A model generated the notes under the pieces. The model was not told the DNA's origin. It ran no database searches and was given only the letters and a program-made list of their open reading frames with translations. Positions 8,743 to 20,047 of a DNA stretch of 64,000 nucleotides are shown one piece after another. Source of the DNA: Duganella sp. BJB476 (GTDB taxonomy: Bacteria > Pseudomonadota > Gammaproteobacteria > Burkholderiales > Burkholderiaceae_D); NCBI RefSeq assembly GCF_003416895.1, contig NZ_QVIO01000001.1, positions 434,001 through 498,000 of the forward strand, given 5' to 3'. The translations under genes were made by a program, and so were the position numbers. Position 1 is the stretch's first letter. The number at the start of each line of letters is the position of its first letter.

Positions 8743-10464
8743 ATGAATTTACGTGATTTCAAAATTGGCGCACGACTGCGCATCGGCTTCGGCAGCATCC
8801 TGGCGATCCTGGTGGCGATGGTCCTGATGACCAACTACCTGAACTACAGCAACAAGAGCAAGCTGACCCAGGGGCTCGAGCTGTCGACCGGCAAGAACCT
8901 GCAGGCCGGCACCATGAAGAGCTCGATGCTCGAGACCGGCATCGCCATGCGCAACATCGGCCTGCAATCGGACGTCAGCCTGATGCAGAAGGAAGAGCAG
9001 AAGGTCAAGGACCAGCGCGCCCGCTACGACAAGGCGCTGGCCGACCTGAAGGCGCTCGGCCTGAACGACGCCGAGAAGAAGGTGCTGGCCGACATCGCCG
9101 CGCTGGACGCCGACGTCGACAAGGCTTTCAAGGAAGCCATCGGCCAGGTGCTGGCGTTTAACAGCGAAGGCGCGGCCAAGGTGATTTCCGGCCGCATCGA
9201 CCCGCTCAACCAGCAGACCCTGACCCTGATCAACAAGCTGGTCGACATGCAGCAGGCCAACGCCAAGGATGTGATGGCCGGCTCGGTCACCGCCGACCGC
9301 AGCCTGATGATGGTGCTGTTCGTGCTGGGCGCGGTGGCCGTGGCCATCGGCGTGGTGTGCGCCGCCGTCATCACCCGCTCGATCACCGTGCCGCTGTCGG
9401 GCGCGGTCGAGGTGGCGCAGAAAGTGGCGGCCGGCGAGCTGACCTCGCAAGTCTACGTCGAAGGCAAGGACGAGACCAGCGAACTGCTGCAGGCGCTCAA
9501 GGACATGAACGACAGCCTGGCCAAGACCGTGGGCGACGTCCGCACCGGCACCGAGCTGATCTCGACCGCCTCGCAGGAAATCGCCTCCGGCAACGCCGAC
9601 CTGTCGGCGCGCACCGAGTCGCAGGCCAGCTCGCTGGAGGAGACCGCCTCGTCGATGGAGGAACTGACCTCCACCGTCAAGCAGAATGCCGACAACGCCC
9701 GCCAGGCCAACCAGCTGGCCGTGACCGCCTCGTCGGTGGCGGAAAAGGGCGGCACCGTGGTGTCGCAAGTGGTCGAGACCATGGGCTCGATCAAGGCCAG
9801 CTCCAGCAAGATCGTCGACATCATCGGCGTCATCGACGGCATCGCCTTCCAGACCAACATCCTGGCGCTGAACGCCGCCGTCGAGGCGGCCCGTGCGGGC
9901 GAGCAGGGCCGCGGTTTCGCGGTGGTCGCTTCCGAGGTGCGCAACCTGGCGCAGCGCTCGGCCGGCGCCGCCAAGGAAATCAAGGAACTGATCGGCGACT
10001 CGGTCAACAAGGTCGACGCCGGCAGCAAGCTGGTCGACGAGGCCGGCCAGACCATGGACCTGATCGTCACCTCGATCCGCCAGGTGGCCGACATCATGGG
10101 CGAGATCACCGCCGCCACCCAGGAACAGAGCAACGGCATCGAGGAAGTCAACCAGGCTATCACCCAGATGGACGAGATGACCCAGCAGAACGCCGCGCTG
10201 GTGGAAGAGGCGGCCGCGGCCGCCGAGAGCATGCAGGAACAGGCCGAGATGCTGGCGCAGGCCGTCAGCATCTTCAAGCTGAACCAGGACGACGCCCGTC
10301 GTCCGGCCGCCCGCAAGGCCGCGCCTGCGGCCCGTCCGGCGCCGGCGGTGAGCACCCGTCCGGCGCCAGCAGCGCGTCCGGCGGTGGCCGCCGCCAAGCC
10401 GGCCGCGCCCAAGAAGCTGGCCAGCGCCGCGCCGTCCGCCGGCGAGGAGTGGGAAGAGTTTTAA
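8743..10464 (+). CDS. Methyl-accepting chemotaxis protein with CheR-docking tail
   Basis: 573 residues. TM1 at about 10-30, a periplasmic four-helix-type sensor (about 35-185), TM2 at about 188-210, HAMP (about 210-262) and the signalling domain with the hairpin tip '[19 protein letters not shown]'. An Ala/Pro-rich linker leads to a final EWEEF, which fits the xWxxF pentapeptide that docks CheR and CheB in Tsr/Tar-type receptors. Ligand not predictable from sequence. Sited between cheW and cheR, so it is probably a major receptor. Two in-frame Met codons do not occur near the start; a GGGGAG site precedes it. Confidence 0.94.
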   Translation: MNLRDFKIGARLRIGFGSILAILVAMVLMTNYLNYSNKSKLTQGLELSTGKNLQAGTMKSSMLETGIAMRNIGLQSDVSLMQKEEQKVKDQRARYDKALADLKALGLNDAEKKVLADIAALDADVDKAFKEAIGQVLAFNSEGAAKVISGRIDPLNQQTLTLINKLVDMQQANAKDVMAGSVTADRSLMMVLFVLGAVAVAIGVVCAAVITRSITVPLSGAVEVAQKVAAGELTSQVYVEGKDETSELLQALKDMNDSLAKTVGDVRTGTELISTASQEIASGNADLSARTESQASSLEETASSMEELTSTVKQNADNARQANQLAVTASSVAEKGGTVVSQVVETMGSIKASSSKIVDIIGVIDGIAFQTNILALNAAVEAARAGEQGRGFAVVASEVRNLAQRSAGAAKEIKELIGDSVNKVDAGSKLVDEAGQTMDLIVTSIRQVADIMGEITAATQEQSNGIEEVNQAITQMDEMTQQNAALVEEAAAAAESMQEQAEMLAQAVSIFKLNQDDARRPAARKAAPAARPAPAVSTRPAPAARPAVAAAKPAAPKKLASAAPSAGEEWEEF

Positions 10465-10480
10465 GTAGTCCGCAGCAAGG

Positions 10481-10497
10481 CGGCGCCTGCGGCGCCG
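10481..10497. repeat. GC hairpin between the MCP gene and cheR
   Basis: CGGCGCC-TGC-GGCGCCG, a 7-base stem with a 3-base loop, in the 72-base gap. No U-run follows, so it is not a canonical terminator. It could stabilise the 3' end of the highly expressed receptor message or damp readthrough. Confidence 0.4.
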
Positions 10498-10536
10498 TCG
10501 CAGGCATTGTTAGTTTTACATGAAGGAATACAGAAC

Positions 10537-11406
10537 ATGCCGCAAACCAAAGACACCGTCAAAGAGTTTGATTTCAACGCCAAGGACTTCGAACGCGTCC
10601 GCGGCCTGATCTACAAACGGGCCGGCATCTCGCTGGCCGACAGCAAGCAAGAGATGGTGTACAGCCGCCTGGCGCGGCGTTTGCGCGCCACCGGCATCGA
10701 CTCGTTCGGCAAGTACCTGGACGACCTCGAAGCCGGCCGCCTGGGCGAGGAATGGGAGTCGTTCACCAACGCGCTGACCACCAACCTGACCTCGTTCTTC
10801 CGCGAGGCGCACCACTTTCCGCTGCTGGCCGAGCACATCAAGCACAAGCGCGAACCGATCACCATCTGGTGCTCGGCCAGTTCGACCGGCGAGGAACCGT
10901 ACTCGATCGCCATGACCGTGTGCGAGGCGTTCAACACGCTCACGCCCAACTGCCACATCATCGCCACCGACATCGACACCAATGTGCTGGCCACGGCCGC
11001 CAACGGCGTCTACACCATGGACCGGCTGGACAAGATGTCGCCCGAGCGTTCGCGCCGCTTTTTCCTGAAAGGCAAGGGCGACCGCGAGGGCATGGCCCGC
11101 GTGCGGCCCGAGCTGCGCAATATGATCACCTTCAAGCCGCTCAACCTGCTGGCCGATGGCTGGCCGCTGAGCGGCCAGTTCGACGTGATCTTTTGCCGCA
11201 ACGTCATGATTTACTTCGACAAAGCCACGCAGCGTAAAATCCTGTCCCGCTTTGTCCCATTGATGAAACCGGACGCCTTGCTGTTTGCGGGCCATTCGGA
11301 GAATTTCCTCTACGTGTCGGAGTCGCTCAAACTACGCGGCAAGACGGTGTATGAGCTGGACGAACAACACCGTGGCGCTGCCCTCAAAGCATCGCAACGC
11401 ACATGA
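10537..11406 (+). CDS. cheR: Chemoreceptor glutamate methyltransferase CheR
   Basis: Methylates receptor glutamates using SAM. 289 residues from ATG 10537, which follows an AAGGA site; a longer frame from 10507 would add residues not seen in the family. N-terminal helical domain (about 1-95), then the methyltransferase domain with 'CSASSTGEEPYSIAM', 'IIATDIDTNVL' and 'VIFCRNVMIYFD'. The MCP just upstream carries the matching docking pentapeptide. cheD follows after 9 bases. Confidence 0.96.
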   Translation: MPQTKDTVKEFDFNAKDFERVRGLIYKRAGISLADSKQEMVYSRLARRLRATGIDSFGKYLDDLEAGRLGEEWESFTNALTTNLTSFFREAHHFPLLAEHIKHKREPITIWCSASSTGEEPYSIAMTVCEAFNTLTPNCHIIATDIDTNVLATAANGVYTMDRLDKMSPERSRRFFLKGKGDREGMARVRPELRNMITFKPLNLLADGWPLSGQFDVIFCRNVMIYFDKATQRKILSRFVPLMKPDALLFAGHSENFLYVSESLKLRGKTVYELDEQHRGAALKASQRT

Positions 11407-11415
11407 GAGTAAAAC

Positions 11416-12015
11416 ATGGACCTCGAACAATTTGCCACGAACGTATATTTCGATAGAACGTTCGACTGCGAAGCCGCCAAGATCCTGCCGGGCGAGTATT
11501 ACTTCACCAACAAGGACATGTTGATCGTCACCGTGCTCGGCTCGTGCGTGTCGGCCTGCATCCGCGACCGCGTCACCGGCCTGGGCGGCATGAACCACTT
11601 CATGCTGCCCGACGGCGGCAGCGACACCAACAGCCCGGTGTCGGCCTCGGCCCGCTACGGCACCTACGCGATGGAAATCCTGATCAACGATTTGCTCAAG
11701 GCCGGCGCCAAGCGCGAGAACATGGAGGCCAAGGTGTTCGGCGGCGGCGCGGTGTTGAAAGGTTTCACCGCCATCAACGTCGGCGAACGCAACGCCGCCT
11801 TCGTGCTGAACTTCCTCAAGGTCGAGAAAATCCGCGTGGTGGCCGAAGACTTGAACGACATCCACCCGCGCAAGGTGTATTTCTTCCCGCGCAGCGGCAA
11901 GGTGCTGGTCAAGAAGCTGATGCAGACCCACAACGACACGCTGGCCAAGCGCGAGATCGAATACGCCAGCCGCCTGAAGAAGGCGCCGGTGGGCGGCGAG
12001 ATCGACCTGTTTTGA
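11416..12015 (+). CDS. cheD: Chemoreceptor glutamine deamidase CheD
   Basis: Deamidates receptor glutamines to glutamates. 199 residues. The catalytic Cys lies in 'VLGSCVSACIRD' and the His in 'GGMNHFMLPD'; 'KVFGGGAVL' and 'INVGERNAAFV' are further family motifs. Compared with shorter CheD proteins it has an extended C-terminus ending in GGEIDLF, a tail echoed by the CheZ-like protein at 4890. In other bacteria CheD binds CheC, and no CheC gene is present here. Confidence 0.95.
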   Translation: MDLEQFATNVYFDRTFDCEAAKILPGEYYFTNKDMLIVTVLGSCVSACIRDRVTGLGGMNHFMLPDGGSDTNSPVSASARYGTYAMEILINDLLKAGAKRENMEAKVFGGGAVLKGFTAINVGERNAAFVLNFLKVEKIRVVAEDLNDIHPRKVYFFPRSGKVLVKKLMQTHNDTLAKREIEYASRLKKAPVGGEIDLF

Positions 12016-12065
12016 ACTATTGTTAAGAATGTAGTCAGGGCCTTTTGCCCGGAAAGTAGCATTTT

Positions 12066-13145
12066 ATGAAGATCAAAGTCCTGATCGTCGACGACTCCGC
12101 GCTGATCCGCAGCGTGATGAGCGAGATCATCAACAGCCAGCCCGACATGGAAGTGGTGGGCGTGGCCCCCGATCCGCTGGTCGCGCGCGAGCTGATCAAG
12201 CAAACCAACCCCGACGTGCTGACCTTGGACGTCGAGATGCCGAAGATGGACGGCCTCGACTTCCTGGAAAAGCTGATGCGCCTGCGGCCGATGCCGGTGG
12301 TGATGGTGTCCTCGCTGACCGAGCGCGGCTCCGAGATCACCATGCGCGCGCTGGAACTGGGCGCGGTCGACTTCGTCACCAAGCCGAAGATCTCGATCCA
12401 GGCCGGCATGCGCGAGTACACCGAGCTGATCACCGACAAGATCCGCGCCGCCTCCAAGGCGCGGGTGCGGGCCCGCACCCTGCCGCAGCCGGGCGCCGAC
12501 GGCCAGCAGGGCCAGACCCAGCTGCCGCAGCTGCGCAATCCGCTGACCTCGTCGGAAAAACTGATCATCATCGGCGCCTCCACCGGCGGCACCGAGGCGA
12601 TCCGCGAATTCCTGATGCAGATGCCGTCCGACTGTCCCGGCATCCTGATCACCCAGCATATGCCGGAAGGCTTTACCCGTTCGTTCGCCAAGCGCCTCGA
12701 TTCGCTGTGCAAGATCTCGGTGCAGGAAGCGGCCGGCAACGAGCGGGTGCTGCCCGGCCACGCCTACATCGCGCCCGGCCACTCGCACCTGTACCTGACC
12801 CGCAGCGGCGCCAACTACATGACCAAGATCGACCAGGCCGAGCCGGTCAACCGCCACCGGCCCTCGGTCGACGTGCTGTTCCGTTCGGCCGCCCAGTGCG
12901 CCGGCAAGAACGCGGTCGGCGTGATCCTGACCGGCATGGGCAAGGATGGCGCGGCCGGCATGCTGGAGATGAAGGGGGCGGGGGCGTATAATTTCGCCCA
13001 GGACGAGGCCAGCTGCGTGGTGTTCGGCATGCCGCGCGAGGCGATCGCCATCGGCGCCGCCCATGAAGTGGGGGCCTTGCAAGCCTTGCCCGGCATGGTG
13101 CTGGGCTACCTGGCGGCCCACGGCATGCGCGCATTACGGGTTTAA
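12066..13145 (+). CDS. cheB: Chemotaxis methylesterase/deamidase CheB
   Basis: 359 residues: a receiver domain (phospho-Asp55 in '[12 protein letters not shown]'), a linker, then the esterase domain with the Ser in '[12 protein letters not shown]', the His in 'ITQHMPEGF' and the Asp in '[12 protein letters not shown]', forming the Ser-His-Asp triad. Phosphorylated by CheA, it opposes CheR during adaptation. The gap of 124 bases to cheY2 suggests a weaker link or an internal promoter downstream. Confidence 0.97.
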   Translation: MKIKVLIVDDSALIRSVMSEIINSQPDMEVVGVAPDPLVARELIKQTNPDVLTLDVEMPKMDGLDFLEKLMRLRPMPVVMVSSLTERGSEITMRALELGAVDFVTKPKISIQAGMREYTELITDKIRAASKARVRARTLPQPGADGQQGQTQLPQLRNPLTSSEKLIIIGASTGGTEAIREFLMQMPSDCPGILITQHMPEGFTRSFAKRLDSLCKISVQEAAGNERVLPGHAYIAPGHSHLYLTRSGANYMTKIDQAEPVNRHRPSVDVLFRSAAQCAGKNAVGVILTGMGKDGAAGMLEMKGAGAYNFAQDEASCVVFGMPREAIAIGAAHEVGALQALPGMVLGYLAAHGMRALRV

Positions 13146-13269
13146 ATCGTCAAGTGTGACGTTTTACTGCTACTTTGTTCGCCTTAAAGCAACGAAAATG
13201 CTATCCTACAACTTGCTGGCACGTAGAACTTATTAACAACCACCGCGTAGAGAAACAACGGAGTAATTC

Positions 13270-13659
13270 ATGGCTGATCCAAAGATGAAATTTTTAGTCG
13301 TTGACGATTTTTCGACGATGCGCCGCATTGTCCGGAATCTGTTAAAAGAACTGGGTTATGCCAATGTCGACGAGGCCGAAGACGGCGTGATGGCGCTGGC
13401 CAAGCTGCGCGCCGAATCGTTCGACTTCGTCGTGTCCGACTGGAACATGCCGAACATGGACGGTCTGACCATGTTGCAGAACATTCGCGCCGATCCCGCG
13501 CTGGCCAAGCTGCCGGTGCTGATGGTGACCGCCGAAGCCAAGAAGGAAAACATCATCGCGGCGGCCCAGGCCGGCGCCAACGGCTACGTGGTCAAGCCGT
13601 TCACCGCTGCCACGCTGGATGAAAAGCTGAACAAGATCTTCGAGAAGCTCGGAGCTTGA
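13270..13659 (+). CDS. cheY: Chemotaxis response regulator CheY (copy 2)
   Basis: 129 residues, the closer relative of the enteric CheY: '[19 protein letters not shown]', phospho-Asp57 in '[12 protein letters not shown]', '[10 protein letters not shown]' and '[11 protein letters not shown]'. Likely the motor-switching CheY. Its TGA overlaps the cheZ ATG by one base (TGATG), so phosphorylation and dephosphorylation partners are co-translated. The 124-base gap upstream may hold a promoter, but I cannot pick out a good one. Confidence 0.96.
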   Translation: MADPKMKFLVVDDFSTMRRIVRNLLKELGYANVDEAEDGVMALAKLRAESFDFVVSDWNMPNMDGLTMLQNIRADPALAKLPVLMVTAEAKKENIIAAAQAGANGYVVKPFTAATLDEKLNKIFEKLGA

Positions 13660-14306
13660 TGATGGTTGAGCAACAAAGCGGCGCCATCGCGGCTGCGGTG
13701 GAGCCGAATGAAGAGTTTTTGTCGCGCATCGGTCACATGACGCGCGCCTTGCATGAAAGCCTGCGCGGCCTGGGCCTGGATAAATTGATCGAGAAAGCGG
13801 CGTCGGACATCCCGGACGCCCGCGACCGGCTGGACTACGTGGCGCGCCTCAGCGAAGACGCGGCGCAGAAAGTGTTGAACGCCACCGACGCCGCCAGTCC
13901 CCTGCAGGACCAGATCGGCGGCGACGCAAAGCAATTGAGCGCCTCGTGGAACGGCCTGCTGGCGGCCGGCGCCTCGGACGAACAGTGGCGCGCGCTGGCG
14001 CAGCAGACCGTCGCCGCGCTGGACGGCGCATCGGCCGGGACTTCGCAGACCAAGGCGCACCTGATGGACATCATGATGGCGCAGGACTTCCAGGACCTGA
14101 CCGGACAGGTGATCAAGAAGGTCACTTCGATCGCGCAAAACCTCGAAAAGCAGCTGGTGCAGATGCTGATCGACTTTGCGCCCGAACAGATGAAGAAGGA
14201 AATCGACAACGGCTTGCTGAACGGACCGCAAATCGATCCGACCCGCGAGAACGTGGTGGCTGACCAGGAGCAGGTGGACGACTTGCTGGATAGTCTGGGC
14301 TTCTGA
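13659..14306 (+). CDS. cheZ: CheY-P phosphatase CheZ
   Basis: 215 residues from ATG 13659, overlapping the cheY2 stop. Long helical hairpin with the active site 'AQDFQDLTGQVIKK' (Asp146, Gln150) and the C-terminal CheY-binding peptide VDDLLDSLGF, both diagnostic. It terminates the signal from the preceding CheY2. Confidence 0.96.
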   Translation: MMVEQQSGAIAAAVEPNEEFLSRIGHMTRALHESLRGLGLDKLIEKAASDIPDARDRLDYVARLSEDAAQKVLNATDAASPLQDQIGGDAKQLSASWNGLLAAGASDEQWRALAQQTVAALDGASAGTSQTKAHLMDIMMAQDFQDLTGQVIKKVTSIAQNLEKQLVQMLIDFAPEQMKKEIDNGLLNGPQIDPTRENVVADQEQVDDLLDSLGF

Positions 14307-14351
14307 TCTGTACCGGCCCGTTCGCCGCGGGCCTACTCCGATACGAGCATC

Positions 14352-15560
14352 ATGCATCAAACCAATTTCCTCGTCCGTGAGCCGCTGCTCGATCCCAAGC
14401 AGCGCGTGGTTGGGTATGAACTCTGCTGGCAGCGGCAGGGTGACGCGCCGTCCACCCCGGCCGCGCTGGAAGCGCTGGTGGCCTTTGTCGCCGGCCAGAT
14501 GGTCGACGGCGACGACAACTGGCTGCTGCGCGACAAGACCCTGTTCCTCGAAGCGGTGCCGGCCATGCTGTCGACCGACGCGCTGCACCAGTTGCCGCCG
14601 GAACGCACCGTCCTTTCGATCAAGACCTCCGAACTGGCCCAGCCCGACACGCTGACCGCCGTGCAAGCCTTGCGCGCCGGCGGCGTCGGCGTGCTGCTGC
14701 GCGAAGCCGACCTGACCCGCATCGGCGCCCGCCTGCCGACCATCGCCTCGTATGTGGAAGTGCGCTTTTCCGGCGCCGACGTCGGCAGCCAGGCGCGCGC
14801 CTACGCGGCGCTGAAGCAGTCGACGGTGGCGATGGTGGCGCGCCCGGTCAGCAACTGGGCCGATTTCGACGCCTGCGCCGCGCTCGGCCTGAACGCCTTC
14901 GTCGGCAAGCTGCACCTGACGCCGCGCCCCAGCAGCGACAGCAAGGGCATGAACCCGGCCCAGACCATCATCATGCAGCTGATGCAGATGGTGCGGCAGA
15001 ACGCCGACCTGCCGCAGCTGGAAGCGGTGCTCAAGCGCGACGCCACGCTGTCGTACAAGCTGCTGCGCTTCATCAACTCGGCCGGCTTCGGCGCCGGGCG
15101 CGAGATCCAGTCGCTCAAGCAGGCGCTGACCCTGCTGGGCTACACGCCGCTGTACCGCTGGCTGACCTTGCTGCTGGCCACGGCCAGCACCTCGGGCTAT
15201 TCGCCGGTGCTGCTGGAGACGGCGGTGGTGCGCGGCCGCCTGGCCGAGCTGCTGGCGCTGGGCGCGCTGGGCAAGAGCGAGGCGGAAAACGTCTTCGTGG
15301 CGGGCATGTTCTCGCTGCTGGACCGGCTGCTGGGCATCGCCATGGAAGAGGTGTTGGCCAACATCCAGCTGTCCGACGACGTGGTCGCCGCGTTGCTGAC
15401 GCGCAGCGGCAAGTACGGGCCCTACCTGGCGCTGGCGGAGGCCTGCGAACTCAATTCCGACCTGGTGGCCTCGCTGGCCGCCTCCCTCAAGCTGAGCCCG
15501 GAAGACGTCAACAAAGCCCATCTGTCGGCGCTGGCCTGGGCGCAAAACGTCGCCGCCTGA
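14352..15560 (+). CDS. EAL/HDOD-domain signalling protein
   Basis: 402 residues. The N-terminal half is EAL-like: it starts 'REPLLDPKQRVVGYEL' but lacks the catalytic E-x-L metal ligands, so c-di-GMP hydrolysis is unlikely. The C-terminal half (about 200-395) is an HDOD domain with 'LEAVLKRDATLSYKLLRFIN' in the usual place. Such YuxH-type proteins are signalling or scaffold proteins. It follows cheZ after 45 bases, which suggests it belongs to the motility block and may connect chemotaxis to c-di-GMP control. Substrate and partner are unknown. Confidence 0.85.
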   Translation: MHQTNFLVREPLLDPKQRVVGYELCWQRQGDAPSTPAALEALVAFVAGQMVDGDDNWLLRDKTLFLEAVPAMLSTDALHQLPPERTVLSIKTSELAQPDTLTAVQALRAGGVGVLLREADLTRIGARLPTIASYVEVRFSGADVGSQARAYAALKQSTVAMVARPVSNWADFDACAALGLNAFVGKLHLTPRPSSDSKGMNPAQTIIMQLMQMVRQNADLPQLEAVLKRDATLSYKLLRFINSAGFGAGREIQSLKQALTLLGYTPLYRWLTLLLATASTSGYSPVLLETAVVRGRLAELLALGALGKSEAENVFVAGMFSLLDRLLGIAMEEVLANIQLSDDVVAALLTRSGKYGPYLALAEACELNSDLVASLAASLKLSPEDVNKAHLSALAWAQNVAA

Positions 15561-15623
15561 CCAGTCTCAAGCGGCGCCCGTGCGGGCGTTGACAGCGCGG
15601 GATGGCGGGCGGATTATCGGCGT

Positions 15624-17807
<2,184 letters not shown>

Positions 17808-17824
17808 CCTTGCCGCCCCGGTGC

Positions 17825-18034
17825 TTAGACTTTGTTCTGATAAACGTAGGCTTGTTGCTTGATGGCCGATTTCAGCTGGCGCTCCTGCTCATCCAGCGAC
17901 ACCGGCGGACGATCCCACAGCAGGGCGCGGCCTTGTTGCTGGCCAGCTTCCATGCCCGGATTCTTTTCCTTCAGCGCCTTGATGAACAGGGTGTGCTCGG
18001 ATTCGTACATCGAATGTTGTTTGGAGAGTTTCAT
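17825..18034 (-). CDS. DUF3460 family small protein
   Basis: 69 residues, with the family pattern 'YESEHTLFIKALKEKNP' and 'GRALLWDRP'. Helical and charged, with no known function. Two starts are possible (18034, or 18010 giving MYESE); neither has a clear ribosome site, and the family pattern begins near the second. It sits 17 bases ahead of scpA. Confidence 0.8.
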   Translation of the reverse strand: MKLSKQHSMYESEHTLFIKALKEKNPGMEAGQQQGRALLWDRPPVSLDEQERQLKSAIKQQAYVYQNKV

Positions 18035-18072
18035 ATTTTCTAAGTGGGTGGATCAGCAAGGCGTATTTTACC

Positions 18073-18115
18073 GCGCCGCGGCGGCCGGCGGTAATTCTAT
18101 CGTTGGCCGCGGCGC
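18073..18115. repeat. GC inverted repeat in an intergenic gap
   Basis: A perfect 10-base inverted repeat, GCGCCGCGGC and GCCGCGGCGC, with a 23-base loop, located between DUF3460 and the 3' end of the hydrolase gene. No U-run. Possibly a transcript-end hairpin for the hydrolase gene. Confidence 0.4.
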
Positions 18116-18124
18116 TTGCCCGGG

Positions 18125-18958
18125 CTACAAGGTGTGCAAAAAGTGGTCGATGATGCTTTGCTTGATGCGTGGCGCCAACTCCTGGCTGAAACCATGGCCG
18201 GTCGGGTAGGTGTCGTGCGTCAGCGCGTGCGGGAAGTGTCGCTCCTTCAAATAGGCCACGATGTCGTTGGACATCTGGAATGACGGCCATACCTGGTCGT
18301 TTTGCGCCGAAATCAGCAGGATCGGGCCGTTGATCTTCTCCACCGCGATGCGTGCCTGCCGCACGGCTTGCTGCTGGTCCAGCGCCGCCAGGAACCGGCC
18401 GACCTGGGGCAAGGTCTCGTCCTGCGTGGGACTCATGGCCGGGATATCCTTGCCCTGCCAGGTCCAGGCCGACTTTGGCAGGGTACGGCCGAACCATGCC
18501 ACCGAGCTGGGCGTGGTCGCCACCACCGACTTGATGCGCTTGTCCAGGGACGCCACCAGCAGGGCCGCTTCGGCGCCGCGCGAGCCGCCGACGAAGCCGA
18601 TGCGCGTGGCGTCCACTTCGGGCTGCGTCTGCAGGAAGTCCAGGGCGCTGATGAAATATTCCAGCGGGATCTGGTCCAGCGTGGCCGGCAGCCCCGACTC
18701 CTTGAAATAAGCCAAGCCCAGCACGGCGATGCCCTGCGGGGCCATCATCTGGCCGTTGGCGTCGCCGGTGCCCAGCCCGCCCTCCGAACCGCCGATCGCC
18801 ACGACGACCGGGACTTTGGCGAGTGTCTTGGGCAGGTAGAGATGGGCCACCAAGTGATGGTAGGCGACCTGTCTCACTTCATATTCGTAGTTTGCGGCGC
18901 GCGCCGTCCCGAAAAAAGATACATACAGTATCAAAATACCCATCACTATGCGTTGCAT
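18125..18958 (-). CDS. Exported alpha/beta hydrolase (acyl-CoA thioesterase/BAAT C-terminal type)
   Basis: 277 residues from ATG 18958, which has a GGGGAA site; a longer frame from 19039 is unsupported. Signal peptide 'MQRIVMGILILYVSFFGTARA', then an alpha/beta hydrolase core with 'VVVAIGGSEGG' near the oxyanion hole, nucleophile elbow 'GFVGGSRGAEAAL' (GGSRG Ser) and a late His in 'YPTGHGFS'. This is the C-terminal catalytic domain type of BAAT/acyl-CoA thioesterases without their N-terminal domain, here in the envelope. Substrate unknown. Confidence 0.78.
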   Translation of the reverse strand: MQRIVMGILILYVSFFGTARAANYEYEVRQVAYHHLVAHLYLPKTLAKVPVVVAIGGSEGGLGTGDANGQMMAPQGIAVLGLAYFKESGLPATLDQIPLEYFISALDFLQTQPEVDATRIGFVGGSRGAEAALLVASLDKRIKSVVATTPSSVAWFGRTLPKSAWTWQGKDIPAMSPTQDETLPQVGRFLAALDQQQAVRQARIAVEKINGPILLISAQNDQVWPSFQMSNDIVAYLKERHFPHALTHDTYPTGHGFSQELAPRIKQSIIDHFLHTL

Positions 18959-19062
18959 CGCGTTCCCCGGTATGATTGCTTGCCTTGGCAAATCGGCAAG
19001 GCGCCATGCTAGCAGTGCGTTGGCGTGGCGGCAACTCATTCCTCAACAACTATCCACCATCG

Positions 19063-19962
19063 ATGACCCAGCGCCTGACGCCCCGCACCGTATTCCTGTT
19101 GACCCTGCCGCCGCTGCTATGGGCCGGCAATTCCATCGTCGGCCGGCTGGTGCACGACCAGTTGCCGCCGGTGCTGCTCAATTTCCTGCGCTGGGCGCTG
19201 GCGGGCGCCATCCTGCTGCCGCTGGCCGGGCCGGTGTTCGGGCGCGCGGCGGGCATGTGGCGCTACTGGAAGCAGTATGCGCTGCTGGGCCTGCTCGGCA
19301 TCGGCCTGTACAACACCCTGCAGTACATGGCGCTGCAAACCTCGACCCCGATCAACGTCACGCTGGTGGCCTCCGGCATGCCGGTGTGGATGATGCTGAC
19401 CGGCTGGCTGTTCTTCGGCGTGCCGGTCGGCCGGCGCCAGGTGGCCGGCGCCGTGCTGTCGATCGCCGGCGTGCTGCTGGTGCTGGCGCGCGGCGAATGG
19501 GCGCATCTGCTGGCGCTGCGGCTGGTGGCGGGCGACCTGTTCATGATACTGGCGACCATCGCCTGGTCGCTGTACAGCTGGCTGCTGACGCGCGCCCGTG
19601 AACCGGCCGCATTGCGCGCCGACTGGGCCGGCTTCCTGCTGGCGCAGGTGGCGTTCGGCGTGCTGTGGTCGGGCGGCTTCGCGCTGGGCGAGCAGGCGCT
19701 GGGCGCGATGCCGGTGCAATGGAGCTGGACCCTGGCGGCCGCGCTGGCCTATGTGGCGATCGGGCCCGGCGTGATCGCGTTCCGCTGCTGGGGCGCGGGT
19801 GTGCAGGCGGCGGGGCCTTCGGTTGGCGCCTTCTTCGTCAACCTGACGCCCTTGTTCACCGCCGTGCTGTCGGCCGCCTTCCTGGGCGAGGCCCCGCATG
19901 GCTACCACGTGGCGGCGTTTGCGCTGATCGTCGGCGGCATCGTGGTGTCGGCGCGGCGCTAG
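19063..19962 (+). CDS. EamA-family (DMT) transporter
   Basis: 299 residues with ten predicted membrane segments in two EamA repeats; 'PPLLWAGNSIVGRL' marks the first and 'GPSVGAFFVNLTPLFTAVL' the second. Likely an inner-membrane exporter of small metabolites or amino acids. Start taken at ATG 19063, whose product begins just before the first span; the frame is open upstream but that part overlaps the promoter of the divergent hydrolase gene. Confidence 0.88.
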   Translation: MTQRLTPRTVFLLTLPPLLWAGNSIVGRLVHDQLPPVLLNFLRWALAGAILLPLAGPVFGRAAGMWRYWKQYALLGLLGIGLYNTLQYMALQTSTPINVTLVASGMPVWMMLTGWLFFGVPVGRRQVAGAVLSIAGVLLVLARGEWAHLLALRLVAGDLFMILATIAWSLYSWLLTRAREPAALRADWAGFLLAQVAFGVLWSGGFALGEQALGAMPVQWSWTLAAALAYVAIGPGVIAFRCWGAGVQAAGPSVGAFFVNLTPLFTAVLSAAFLGEAPHGYHVAAFALIVGGIVVSARR

Positions 19963-20047
19963 CGCAAGAAATGTTGACGGAGCGTAACAAGTAGCAGAGC
20001 CGGCCGCCGTACACTGCAGCTTCGCCATTACTCAGCGGAGCGACAGT

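Noticed and set aside
14352..15560. Active c-di-GMP phosphodiesterase call for the EAL-like protein
   Set aside because: The EAL signature and metal-binding acidic residues are missing from the N-terminal half.
15571..15590. Terminator after the HDOD gene (CGCCC-GTGC-GGGCG)
   Set aside because: The stem is only five pairs and no U-run follows.
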